A stretch of DNA of 64,000 nt from Pycnopodia helianthoides (GCA_032158295.1 CM063263.1:9272474-9336473); one strand, 5' to 3'; shown: positions 23,917 to 33,925, counted from the stretch's first letter. Numbers and translations are program-made. The notes: generated by a model from the sequence alone, not told the origin.

Positions 23917-24327
23917 CTGCAGCATACTTCGTCAATACAGTCAACAGTTAAGAGATAAGTAGGATTTGAAACTTTGCATGGTGGAAATACGATATGGAAA
24001 AGGTTTGCGGTGACAACCATGTAATACTGTCTCTTATTGAGTTGGGGCGGTTCTGAAAAGAACCGTTGGTTAACTCGACGTTTCGATCAGTATGCTCTGA
24101 TCGTCTTCTGTTTTCTTCTTTTTTTCTTTTTTCTTTTTTCTCCAGAAGACGATCAGAGCATACTGATCGAAACGTCGAGTTAACCAACGGTTCTTTTCAG
24201 AACCACCCCAACTCAATAAGAGACAGTATTACATGGCTGTCACCGCAAACCTTTTCCATATAGTTAAGAGATAGGCTGTTCTTCCCTATCCCTTAACTGT
24301 TGACTCCATAGACGACGTGTGCTGCAG
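23917..24327. mobile_element. CTGCAG palindrome interrupted by an inverted-arm element
   Basis: The outer parts (23917-23957 and 24262-24327) are the same palindrome as at 10903-10997, including the loop complement CTGTTCTTC. The inner part 23958-24261 is bordered by a 12-bp direct duplication AGTTAAGAGATA (23946-23957 and 24262-24273), which marks it as an insertion. Confidence 0.85.
23958..24261. mobile_element. Inverted-arm retroelement-like insertion, 12-bp target duplication
   Basis: Two arms of about 120 bp are reverse complements around a T/C-rich centre (about 24112-24142). Each carries GTTAACTCGACGTTTCGATC and its stem partner CTGATCGTCTTC. The left arm has an extra outer piece (AGTAGGATTTGAAACTTTGC) absent from the right, as if two unequally truncated copies had inserted head to head. 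The long target duplication and this arrangement fit a Penelope-like retroelement better than a cut-and-paste transposon. Confidence 0.6.
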
Positions 24328-24344
24328 AAAATAAATTTGCGGCC

Positions 24345-24400
24345 CGGATTCCGGGTCGAAAGGGACCTGAGCAATTTCTGTGTCATCAGGCTGACCCGCG
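24345..24400. repeat. GACCCGG-rich repeat fragment
   Basis: CCCGGATTCCGGGTCGAAAG and CAGGCTGACCCGCG match the repeat at 5130-5320. Confidence 0.4.
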
Positions 24401-24604
24401 CGCATCATCTTTACAAGCAATTTGACTCCCAAAATCGCAGACCATGGGCTAGGCAGACGGTAGCTGTGTGTAACGGCAATACGAGGGGTTGCTAAAATTA
24501 CACAGTTGGCGCTGTGTACATCGGCAGAACAATGATCTGCAGAACAATGAGTACAGGATGCTAGCTTCCGGTATCTCTTTCCCGGTACATATTTCTCTGG
24601 AGAA

Positions 24605-24775
24605 CTTACGCACATGACGTCATTTGAGTAGGGCGCCCTCGCCTAGAGGTCAAAAGGAAGATGTCCATTGGCTAATCCATGTGCGCCGCGCGTACAAATC
24701 TATGTGCTTCCATTGTTTCATAATCGGCGTTTACCTCTAAGTGGGCGGCTTGATGACGTCAATGCATAAGGTCCA
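24605..24775. mobile_element. TGACGTCA-ended MITE
   Basis: Left end ACGCACATGACGTCATTTGAG, right end GATGACGTCAATGCATAAGGTCC. The shared TAGGGCGCCCTCG, GCGCGTACA and ACCTCTAA blocks are present. Shorter than the 13212 copy because the internal hairpin is missing. Confidence 0.75.
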
Positions 24776-25154
24776 CTTTAAAAGATACTTCGGGGTTTGT
24801 GGTGATACACTCTGCCCATTGGGCAGACTCATATATGAAAGCCATGGTATTGGTGATCGGCAAAAATAATTACGCGAAATCGTTAGGCCCCCTAACAGAG
24901 GGCGGGGGGAGGGGTGAGGAAATGAAGAATATTGTGGGGACCAATCTATTCTCACCCCACAATATTCGAGGACACAGCTGGCGGCCGGAGAGGCACTCAA
25001 CTGATCATGCGTTTCGCTTCCAAAGCCCCAGGAGTTTTAATTAATGAGCGAGAGCAGAGTATGAAATTAAAATACAGAAAAATTAGCAACCCCATTTTGC
25101 CAAGCTGTTTAATTTTCATCAAAGTGGGTGGCCATTATCATTATTAATAATTAA

Positions 25155-25536
25155 AGTCACCTGGAATATATATATATTTTTTTAAACATAAAGGTATATG
25201 TAATTTATTAACAATAAACAATTTTTTAAGTAATTGTTTGTCCGGATTTATATGTTAAAATAATAGATAAAATTGTTGAACTCTAATGCGGTCCTGGGAA
25301 AAAAAGCCTTCCGATTTAGGCCAAAATCAACATAATGAATATCTTGCTGTAAGAGCTTCTTGGCTTGCACATGGTAGACATTTTCAGACAAAAATCATTT
25401 CCATGACAACTTGGTACCGGTTTCAAGTTGATAGACGTAAGCTCCAAGATTAAAAAAAAACAACGAATAAAGAAAAAAATACAAAAACTTATATAATTTT
25501 CCTAATTTGTATAGAGTAATCACGCATTGCACCTTT
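25155..25536 (+). mobile_element. Probable TTAA-flanked element, third type
   Basis: TTAA at 25151 is followed by AGTCACCTGGAATATAT, and the far end reads ATTGCACCTTTAA. The interior is AT-rich without coding capacity. The ends match each other only weakly. Confidence 0.45.
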
Positions 25537-25540
25537 AACA

Positions 25541-25985
25541 CACAATAACACCAACGTTTAAACGTTGCTCAGTTGTCCAATGAGTCCGGTGGTTTGCGGT
25601 TTGAATTTCTGGGTTCTTATTCGACCACTTCGTCGTCAAGGCCATCACAATGTTATTCTTTGGGATCATATCCTGAAATATTAAACCTCCCTACGCTTTT
25701 CATAATTCTTCTCGGTACTTGATTGATTTACCAGTCACGTGAACTTCTCAAATTCGTAATAGTGTCACTCGCCTGTCCGTATCAATACTTTTACTTTACC
25801 ATTATTCGCTGCTCCAATTGCAGTTTCCTTTCTGTTCATATCTGCACCATATTCGCTGTTGCAATTGCATTTTTCTTTCTTATCCACATTTCTGTAAAAA
25901 TTGCACTTTCTCCCCTCTTCTTTTGAACACGCAGGGTCCAAAACATCGATGAAACTGTTGCTTTTCTTGGTCCAGGTCACCGTAT
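25541..25985. other. Intergenic, no gene seen
   Basis: Contains a diverged internal duplication (TGCTCCAATTGCAGTTTCCTTTC against TGTTGCAATTGCATTTTTCTTTC, near 25809 and 25857). No exon seen. Confidence 0.45.
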
Positions 25986-25989
25986 ACCA

Positions 25990-26175
25990 ATATGGCAGGG
26001 TCCGCCCAAATGCTCCCATACTTTGACACTCTTTTCCTCTAGTACAGAAGTAACCCCCCCCCACCCCTATATCATCTAAAGAATTACATGTATTGAGATT
26101 CCCAGAGCACAATGGAGACACAATAGGATGGGGGGGGGGGTTACTCCATGCCCCGTATCGAGTACCAAATGTGTC
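25990..26175. repeat. Dispersed poly-C/poly-G-containing repeat
   Basis: Second copy of the repeat at 18876-19115, with a poly-C run near 26053 and a poly-G run near 26131. Related pieces may lie at 60510-60560. Confidence 0.6.
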
Positions 26176-26904
26176 GTAGAAAGATCGCTGCATGTATAAT
26201 TTGCACTTTCGTTCGATTCACTCTTAAAGGAAACCACACGTGCTAAGCAATATGCTTACCGACCTTTAGGGTCCAGGATAAAAAAAAACTTCCAGGAAAT
26301 GATGCCTTTCCTCGATCGCATCTGAAGGTGTGTTTTCTTTTGTTCCACTGCCACACAAGAATTTCGTGTCGCACACTTCCTTCATTTAGAGATAAACTTA
26401 GGAAGATCGTACTAAGACCATGACTACACAGAAAATCCGTTGACCTACTTCTCGTCATTTATAATACCGCAGACTGCCATTAAAATTTGCATATTAAAAT
26501 GAGGTCAACACTTTACGGTAATTTTAATCTGAACATAGACTTTAGGTGTTTGACCTTTGGACGAACACAAAGATGTTCCGTTTTTTGTTTTACTATGTGT
26601 TTATACGATCCGAAACAAGATCCTTAATTTTAGGCAGTAGATATGACCGTAAATCTAACACTGACCCAAAATTTTACTCTAACCCTAACCGTTACAAAAA
26701 AACCTCAACCATAAAGTATACCCTGCCTTTAAAACAGGTCTTTGTTCTTAATCAATCTTATGTCAATGATGACTCACACACAAAAAAAACACCTGTGGAC
26801 AAAATAACATATCGTACATAAACAGTTATCTCTGCGTCTGATATTATTTCTACGCGTTACAAAATTTAAACTTGATAGGAAATTGTCAATAATACCTTGC
26901 ATAC
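26176..26904. other. Intergenic, no gene seen
   Basis: A fragment ATAAAGTATACCCTGCCTTTAAAA near 26713 is the end of a family 1 TTAA-type element. Nothing else recognised. Confidence 0.5.
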
Positions 26905-26908
26905 TTAA

Positions 26909-27294
26909 AGGAACATTACAGAATTGGTAAGAAAAAACCTTGTAAAATATACTTTTTGATCACAGATTTACATAAAACTTACACGGTCTAATGATGATGA
27001 TAGTAGAAAACATCCCTTGAAATATTTCTGACTGAAATACCATATTTGATGAGAACTGAATAAGCTAATTTTCCGATTGAACTTTATCGCTCAGTGAGCG
27101 TTTTATTCATTTGTTGAATCTATATGATTTCATGCAAATGTGTAATCGGTTTTTCACTATTTTCTCGTGACCCAGATGGCCGATCGATCTCAAACTTCTA
27201 CAGGTTTGTCAGTTTATGTATATGGTGGATTACATAAAGTGCTTACACTGCCAGCAACTGTTTTGTTAGCAAAAAACAATTATGTAATGTTCCT
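26909..27294 (+). mobile_element. TTAA-flanked MITE, family 2
   Basis: TTAA at 26905-26908 and 27295-27298, with the same inverted ends and interior as the copy at 15121-15494 and only scattered differences. Confidence 0.85.
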
Positions 27295-27343
27295 TTAAAA
27301 TAGTCTTTAAAAGTCGAAAATGAAATCTTACCCTGGCACATCA

Positions 27344-28010
27344 TCGTCTTGATTGGCGACGCTATTTTTTGTGTGTATTTGACACCGGTAGAGGGCGCAA
27401 CATCGACTGGCTCGGAAGCTAAGGGTGCACCACACTCGGTAAACTCCCATAGCAACCGATGCTAAATTCTAAATATTCAAAAATACTCAACAAATATTTA
27501 AAGTCTCTTGAAGAAAAATCAAATCTATTTCCAGACAACTATACTTCAGATTTTCAATTTTCTGGCAGGTCAGCCGTTTGGAATTTTCGCTAATTACCCC
27601 AGAAAAAACCCTCGAAAATGTGCTTCTTCCCAATCTGACTTGCTGCCAGTTTTCATGAAGCACTCCTCAAATTCCCAAGCTACATAGGACCAATTTTAAA
27701 GCCAAAATTTATCAAATCTCCTCAAAAGTTGAAAGAGAGATTCTCTCTTGTGAGAGATTCTTATAATTACACAGTCTATTAACTGCATGACCCCCAAAAC
27801 GTTAAAATTCAAAAGCAACTGTGGGTTTACAAATTATGATAATCAGCTTGGCGCATGCATTTTGACCTATTCAGTGTGTGGTGCACCCTTAGCTCGGAGG
27901 GACGGGGCAAGTTTTGAGCCAGATGTTTGTACAGATATCTTTTCTCCAGTAATTCGAGTTGCGATACCGGCGACTATATTAACAAAAACGAACGTCGCCA
28001 ATCAAGACTA
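27344..28010. mobile_element. DNA transposon-like element with 9-bp target duplication
   Basis: Inverted ends TCGTCTTGATTGGCGACG and CGTCGCCAATCAAGACTA are bordered by the direct repeat GGCACATCA (27335-27343 and 28011-28019). A second inverted pair inside (GCTAAGGGTGCACCACAC near 27418; GTGTGGTGCACCCTTAGC near 27876) gives a nested hairpin. Nine-base duplications are typical of Mutator-like transposases. No transposase reading frame is present. Confidence 0.85.
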
Positions 28011-28239
28011 GGCACATCAGAGCGACACAAGTAAAGGGACTCATGTGGTAGATGGCCTACCACTGGCAGTCACACGAGCTAATGACAACAACAATGACAT
28101 GCAACTAAAATATTACACAAACATTGTACGTTTAGTCTTATGAGTGGAAACAAACGAATATTGTTATCATAATTTACAGCAATAAACATAAATCCCCTGC
28201 ACTGACATTACGCATGATTCTAAACACCTCTAAGCGGTG

Positions 28240-28640
28240 TGAAATCCACACACACACACACAAGTGTGTAATGACCTCCAATCGTGGACCCTCCTTTGTT
28301 CAACTCTTTGTCCTGACAAACGTGGACCTTATTGTTTTCCTTTGTGATAGCAAACGTTGACCTATTGTCCCTTTTGTTGTAAGTCCACGGTTTGAATGTC
28401 ACTACAAACTCACACACACACACACACACCCACACACACACACACAAACACAGCTCTGTGTTACACACCCTCTGTGGACATTCCTCTGTTATGTACACTT
28501 AAGGAAAATCCCTTTATTCAACACTGTAACAAATACACTGTGTGGACGTGTGCAAGTCCACATAGTGTTTCAAAAACCCTGCTTTGTGTGGACTTCTTTT
28601 GTTCTCAGGTCCACGTAACGCTTGCCCACATTATAAGCAA
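28240..28640. repeat. CA-microsatellite-bearing interspersed repeat
   Basis: CA runs at about 28247-28263 and 28408-28447 flank a block with GACCTCCAATCGTGGACCC and TTTGTCCTGACAAACGTGGACC. This block is found reversed at about 47455-47570, so the unit is a dispersed repeat. Confidence 0.6.
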
Positions 28641-29302
28641 TAGCCTACATGACAACACAACATGGGTGTGCACATGACGATCTCCGCGTACAAAACACGC
28701 CACCATACTGTACACTCACCCATTAACACTACAGCTCGACGTAACTACATCGCCATTATTATTAAATGAAAAGTTCGACATGTTTGCATCAAAATGTGTG
28801 GCAACTGACAATAATAATGTGAAGTGTTAAAGTCATCCAAACTGTTCTTGAATAAACGGTTAAACACCTGCAATGTGTTCAGACAATCTAACTCTACTCT
28901 AAAGTAGGTATGATGGGATGAATTTATATCCTTTTTTCGATCAACCCTTCTGTCGAAATGGAGAACCACAGAAAAGCTCTTGGCTTCTCCTAAAGCTTTT
29001 CTTACCCACGTTCAGATTTCCTACGCCTATTGACACTGGTACTGGGACAGAGTATTAAGAAAATGAGCATCTGCTACTCAGCTATCCCAAAACCCTGTAA
29101 AATTATACCCAAATTCGAGCAAACTTACAGCTCGGTTGAACAAAAATTAGTATAAAAAGTAACGGACTATTTTGGCTTGACGTATGAATACATTTGTGGT
29201 GGCGATAGGTCATGCTACGATTACAATAAGATTAAAGGGATAACCCGAAAAAAACACAATTTTACAAACAACCCTAACAAACTGAAACACTTAAGGCTTT
29301 TC
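28641..29302. other. Intergenic, no gene seen
   Basis: No supported exon or repeat. Confidence 0.5.
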
Positions 29303-29910
29303 ATGGACGGCAACAGAAAACATGGACGGCACAAGAGAACATGGACGGCAAAAGAGAACATGGACGGCAAAGAGAACATGGAACGGCAAAAAGAGAACAT
29401 GGACGGCACAAGAAAATGGACGGCACAAGAGAAGGGACGGCAAAGAGAACGTAGCGACAGAGGAACTGGTTACGCACAAGAGACGTGGACGCACAAGAAC
29501 ATGGGGCAAAAGAGAACGGGGACGGCACAAGGACATGGACGGCAACAGAAAACATGGACGGCAAAGAGTTACGTGGACGGCACAAGAACATGGACGCAAC
29601 AGTAAACATGGCGGACAAGAAACATGGGGGCAACAGAAAACATGGACGGCAAAAAAAAACGTGGACGCACAAGAGAAGTGGACGGCAAGCATGAAAACAT
29701 GACGGCACAAGAGAACATGGTCGGCAACAGAAACATGGCGGCACAAGAGAACATGGACGGCAAAAGAGAACGTGGACGGCACAAGAGAACATGGACGGCA
29801 ACAGAAAACATGGACGGCACAAGAGAACATGGACGGCAACAGAAAACATGGACGGCACAAGAGAACATGGACGGCAAAAGAGAACGTGGACGGCAGAAGA
29901 GAACATGGCA
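29303..29910. repeat. Minisatellite, about 19-bp unit, about 30 copies
   Basis: The unit is close to ACATGGACGGCACAAGAGA, alternating with a variant ending CAACAGAAA. Single-base losses shift the register often. Because the unit contains no stop in several frames, long frames (up to 227 codons) appear on both strands; these are not genes. Confidence 0.9.
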
Positions 29911-29993
29911 AGATAATATAACAGCACCCAATGTGCACGGCAACAAAGACCAGAATGGCTAGACAGAAAGAGAGAGGGAGGCAAAGTTTTATG

Positions 29994-30228
29994 TAGTCTT
30001 GATTGGCGACGCTGGCTTTTTTTTATAAGCCACCGATAGAGGGCGCTACGTTTACTGTTTGGGAGTCTGACTCAGAAGGACTGGGCAAGTTTCTAAATCT
30101 GGATCGTTTTGATCACGATGTTCGTGTGATACAGACATCTCTTCTCCAGTAATTCGTTGCGGACAGTAATAATTCGTGTTGCGATATCGCACTACGTTAA
30201 ACAAAATAAACGTCGCCAATCAAGACTA
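29994..30228. mobile_element. Short member of the 9-bp-duplication transposon family
   Basis: Ends TAGTCTTGATTGGCGACG and CGTCGCCAATCAAGACTA, bordered by AGTTTTATG (29985-29993 and 30229-30237). It shares TAGAGGGCGC and TCTTCTCCAGTAATTCG-like blocks with the 667-bp element at 27344, so it is an internally deleted relative. Confidence 0.9.
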
Positions 30229-30237
30229 AGTTTTATG

Positions 30238-30579
30238 AGGAGGGCTTGTTTATAAACTTCCTAATAAAGCACACATCTTTGGTCATGGAGAGTGAACTTC
30301 CCCATGCTAAAAGAACACTTTTGGTTATCCACTGTTTGACAGTCAGTTAACTCCGGGCTTCTCAAACTCAAACTGTGTTACCCTGGTAACCGTTACAATA
30401 CAATGCAATACATACATTTATATAGTGCCCTTACTCACCAAGGACGGTTAATACACAGCGCTGAACAGTGTCTAAAAAATATACCAAAGAATACAATTAA
30501 AAAAGCAGGTAATTTTTCAAACAGATGAATGCTCAGAGTCTTCCCTTAAAAGCATCCAAAGAAGGAGAGCAGCGGATCA
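30238..30579. other. Intergenic, possible SINE/LINE tail
   Basis: ATACATTTATATAGTGCCC...ACACAGCGCTG near 30413-30463 resembles the reversed 3' tail shared by SINEs in this window. Otherwise nothing seen. Confidence 0.35.
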
Positions 30580-30735
30580 CAACACAATTGTGCTTACCAG
30601 AATAAAAGTTGCCAGCCAAACCACCATGTTACATGTACAGTTTGTGACTGGTATCATGCTCCTTTCTGCTTTTTAGCAGACAATTGTTAAGCAATGTTTT
30701 CTGCTTTCTGCTCTATGGCATTTGGCCCAGAGTCG
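30580..30735. mobile_element. Half copy of the GGGCCCAATTTCATAG MITE
   Basis: Keeps GCTTACCAGAATAAAAGTTG, TTTGTGACTGGTATCATGCT, TTAAGCAATGTTTTCTGC and a degraded right end. The left third is missing. Confidence 0.6.
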
Positions 30736-30851
30736 AGGTGCATGTGCCTGGATGCATGGTCACCAGCTGCGCTGTTTGGTCTGGGCACATGGAGGCAGGG
30801 TTACGTCTGAACTTGATTGGAGTCGGGTTCGATTAAGATGAGTTGTCAATC

Positions 30852-30950
30852 CGTCAAAGTGATCTGCATTGTGACATCACACTTTGCTTAGCAGTTAAGA
30901 TTGATACAAAGTCAAGATCAATCTTAGCGCTTTGTGAAATCGGCCCCAGG
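30852..30950. repeat. Fragment of another short inverted-repeat element
   Basis: An internal hairpin (TAAGATTGATAC...GATCAATCTTA) is followed by GCGCTTTGTGAAATCGGCCCC. The last block also occurs near 58240 and 58855. Confidence 0.45.
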
Positions 30951-31051
30951 TTTTCCAGAGTGATGTTTGCGATGAGAGAGCCAAGATAAGTTGGAGCTTT
31001 GTTTCGAAGACGCTTATTTACAGTTGAAGGCACCTACATCTTTTCATCGCT

Positions 31052-32926
31052 TCACCCTGTGGTCTGTCGACACAGCCTTACAATCTCATCCCAGTGCTCT
31101 TCCTTAATCTGACCCTCCTCGCATTCTCTGAATGTCAGATGCTCTAGCTCTTCGGGTTTGGGGCAGTCCTTCAGCTTGATGGGTATGATGAACTCCTCTT
31201 TCCTCTTGTTTGATATCACCTCGGCGTGGTCCATGGAGAAGCGCATCCACTCTCCACTCTCGGGGAAGAGGATCACGCACCGATAACTTTGTTTCAGGCA
31301 CTCTATGATGTTCTTGGTGACCTTTTTACCAACTTGGAAATCCCTCCCCTCGATACAGCACCTGAGATTGTTCTCCGACTCGAGCTTTTCGACAAACGCC
31401 ATAGCCCATCGCTTGTTCTGCTCTGCGTAGCACAGGAACACATCAAATGTGAAAGCATGTTTGCCGTGAGCTGCAGCAGGGAAGCTCGGCTCTGTGCAAG
31501 TCGTCCAGAAATGACGATCCATTAGGACGCGAACAAAGCCAGGCTTCATGTTGGTGTTGTAATATTCAAAATCATGCGTGAAGTGAGAGTCGCACTGCTC
31601 TTCCATCAGAGGTGTGTTCAGGATCTTCCTGCGGGCCACTTGTGCCTTTTCTAGTTGCAAACTGCTTCCTTTATGCTGGTCAATCGCCTCAAGGCACTTG
31701 GCCCATCGCTCGTGAGTCAGCACCGGGTCGCAGTAATCATCCTGCTTGCTGTTCGTGGCCTGATGAAACTTGGCCAGGGCCCTGCTCGTATCACCAAGGA
31801 GGAAGAACACATACCCTAGATCTGAGAGGTCGGCATGGGACTCATACAACTTGAGGGCCTCCTTGAAGTCTGAAACTGCAGCTGCGAGCCAGTCTCTTCT
31901 TACCTGTTCGTCCGTCTCGGAAGCATTCTCGTACATCTTCACGAATAGCTCAGCTCGATAGCGGTATGCACATCGGGACGGCATGATTCGCAAAGCTTTA
32001 TCCAGGACTCTCTTAGCATCTCTGTACCTCCCCAGTTTCACGTACTCTGATCCCACCCTACGGAGCACAATACAATACTCTGGGTGTATTTCCAAGCTTT
32101 TTTCGAAGCACTGATCTGGGGTGAGGTGGTAGCCTGGCTCATTCGGAAGCGCCTCGGCGAGATTTCTGTTTTCAGGGTCATGGTTTACAAGGATCCCGAG
32201 GAAGATCCATGACAGAGCCTGATAGTCCCTTGATGGGCTGATCAATGCTACATCCAAAAAGTATCTGCAAGCATTTCGGAATCCGTCTTTTATTCGGGTG
32301 TCGGAGTAGCATTCTGAGATGTCCAATGACCCACCCTCCTCTGAGTGAAGCTTTCTGAGGTACAGCATCTGGACGTCTCGCCTGTAAAGAGCCAGGGCAT
32401 AGTCGAAGAACCACTCTGCTCGTTGTGGTCCGGCACACTTTTTGCCGATGGTGGCAGCACGTTCAATGTAGGTCATGTACCTGAAGCACCGTTTGAACTG
32501 CTCAAAGTTACGGATGGCGAAAGATCTCTCTGCAAAAGCTCTTGCCCTCTCCTCCAGGCTCAGGCTGTCTAAGACTGAGCTGAGTCTGTTCATGTATCTG
32601 CTGCGCTCATCCAAATTATATAGCTCATTGGAGATATGAGCGAGACTGGCAAGGGCATTGATGTTGTTGTCGTCTTTATCCAAGACGTCCTCGAAGAAGA
32701 GTTGCGCTTCGTCCACCTTCTGCAGATGGTAAGCAATGAACCCTTGGAGGTTCCGCGTAGCTGTGTAGAATGTTGGCCGGTCGTCGAAATCTAAGGACTC
32801 CATGGCCAGGATGCCCTCCTCTCGGCCGAGGGTGCATTTGTCGTTGGCTACGGGTTTGAGCTCCTCCCACGTGAGATGGCATTCGAACAAATTCATCATG
32901 GCAAGTATTCGATCGGGCAGAGCCAT
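31052..32926 (-). CDS. TPR protein with C-terminal TIR domain (TTC22-like)
   Basis: A single uninterrupted frame of 624 residues. I start at the ATG at 32926 because it has an excellent context (GCCATGG); the frame stays open for a further 16 codons upstream without an ATG. Residues about 55-475 are helical with tetratricopeptide-like repeats (clear ones near 55-110 and 265-340, and around GYVFFLLGDTSRALAKF). Residues about 492-622 form a TIR domain: box 1 FDVFLCYAEQN, box 2 GRDFQVGKKV followed by NIIECLKQS, box 3 FIIPIKL. The glutamate that SARM1-type TIR enzymes use for NAD cleavage appears to be serine (WMRFS against WxxxE), so a signalling scaffold role is more likely than NADase activity. 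The TPR part resembles TTC22-like proteins, and TPR-TIR fusions are known from invertebrate deuterostomes; a role in innate immune signalling is inference. No membrane span or signal peptide. An intronless gene may reflect retroposition or an intron-free family. Confidence 0.88.
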   Translation of the reverse strand: MALPDRILAMMNLFECHLTWEELKPVANDKCTLGREEGILAMESLDFDDRPTFYTATRNLQGFIAYHLQKVDEAQLFFEDVLDKDDNNINALASLAHISNELYNLDERSRYMNRLSSVLDSLSLEERARAFAERSFAIRNFEQFKRCFRYMTYIERAATIGKKCAGPQRAEWFFDYALALYRRDVQMLYLRKLHSEEGGSLDISECYSDTRIKDGFRNACRYFLDVALISPSRDYQALSWIFLGILVNHDPENRNLAEALPNEPGYHLTPDQCFEKSLEIHPEYCIVLRRVGSEYVKLGRYRDAKRVLDKALRIMPSRCAYRYRAELFVKMYENASETDEQVRRDWLAAAVSDFKEALKLYESHADLSDLGYVFFLLGDTSRALAKFHQATNSKQDDYCDPVLTHERWAKCLEAIDQHKGSSLQLEKAQVARRKILNTPLMEEQCDSHFTHDFEYYNTNMKPGFVRVLMDRHFWTTCTEPSFPAAAHGKHAFTFDVFLCYAEQNKRWAMAFVEKLESENNLRCCIEGRDFQVGKKVTKNIIECLKQSYRCVILFPESGEWMRFSMDHAEVISNKRKEEFIIPIKLKDCPKPEELEHLTFRECEEGQIKEEHWDEIVRLCRQTTG

Positions 32927-33007
32927 GGCGAAACTGTTGGGCTGCTCCTCTCTGCGGTTGTATTCTACCCTCACCAGTTAAAAAAAAGGTTCCTGGAAGA
33001 AGAAAAA

Positions 33008-33411
33008 AGCACCGTTTGAATTGCTCAAAGATTATGCAAAAGCTATTACCCTCTCCTCCAGGCTCAGACTGGTACAGCATCTAGACGTCTCGCCTGTAAA
33101 AGAATCAAGGCATAGTCAAAGAATGACTCTGCTCGTTGTGGTCCTGCACACTTTTTTGCCGATGGTGGCAGCACGTTCAATGCATGTCATGTACCTAAAG
33201 CACCGTTTGAATTGCTCAAAGGTTACGGATGGCGAAAGATCTCTCTGCAAATGCTCTTGCCCTCTCCTCCAGGCTCAGACTGGTAAAGCATCCGGACGTC
33301 TCACCTGTGAAGAGCCAAGGCAAAGTCAAAGAACCACTCTGCTCGTCGTGGTCCAGCATGCACACTTTTTGCCGATGGTGGCAGCACGTTCAATGTATGT
33401 CATGTATCTAG
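33008..33411 (-). pseudogene. Tandem, degraded copies of a TPR-coding segment
   Basis: This stretch repeats the coding segment 32355-32575 of the neighbouring gene about two and a half times: blocks such as GCCGATGGTGGCAGCACGTTCAATG, AAGCACCGTTTGAA and CCCTCTCCTCCAGGCTCAG each recur (about 33009, 33071-33280 and 33286-33411). Small indels break the frame. It lies 80-490 bp upstream of the gene's start codon. Confidence 0.85.
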
Positions 33412-33414
33412 GCC

Positions 33415-33480
33415 AAACTTGCAATCAGACGGTGCTTTTGTCCCACTGGTGAGCTGGTTCCACTAAGGCCAAACTTGCAA
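33415..33480. repeat. Short direct repeat GGCCAAACTTGCAA
   Basis: The 14-bp sequence occurs at about 33412 and 33467 beside the degraded TPR copies; it may mark a rearrangement edge. Confidence 0.5.
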
Positions 33481-33599
33481 AAGTCCACATCTGCTTCAGT
33501 CAAATCTGACATAAGACAGAAAAAATAATACCACTCATATATACCTGGGCAGAACTATCATTATGAGTAGTTGTTGTGTATAAGGAGATGTATGTATAG

Positions 33600-33925
33600 G
33601 TTCTAAAATACGAGTACCTTCTTTTTAATTTCATTTCATTTATTTGTTCATTTCGTTTGTTAATTCTGGTTGTGAAGCCAACAATGACTCTCAGAAACCG
33701 AACTTAATAACTACACTAGCCAAGAACCCCGTGGAGAGAAGACAATGAAAGAAGTTTCAGTTGTAGTGTGGGAGGAAAAGTCCAGAGAAATATTCCAGGG
33801 AAAACCCACGCAATCAGGGACTGAAAAAACCCAGTCCACGTAGTGCCCCGGTGTGATTTGAACTGGGGTCCCCAGGGGTGGAAAGCAAGGCAAGATACCA
33901 CAACGCCAACCTGACTGCCCACATT
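33600..33925 (-). mobile_element. tRNA-derived SINE, second family, reversed
   Basis: Shares with 14290-14545 a GTGGGAGGAAAA block, a TCAGGGACTGAAAAAACCCAGTCCACG block and a B-box-like complement (GTGTGATTTGAACTGGGG). It ends in a TTTCATTTCATTTATTTG tail. Confidence 0.6.

Noticed and set aside
29291..29984. Frames of 215-227 codons on the minus strand and 112-142 on the plus strand
   Set aside because: They are translations of the 19-bp minisatellite in several frames; there is no unique protein sequence, no splice support and no domain.
31052..32974. Start of the TPR-TIR protein 16 codons upstream of the chosen ATG
   Set aside because: The upstream codons contain no ATG, while the chosen ATG has an excellent context.
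32676..33080. 134-codon minus-strand frame overlapping the start of the TPR-TIR gene
   Set aside because: It is an alternative frame; its only family-like piece (EQFKRCF) comes from the degraded upstream copy.
33021..33452. 143-codon plus-strand frame next to the TPR-TIR gene
   Set aside because: It is the antisense of the degraded copies of the TPR-coding segment.
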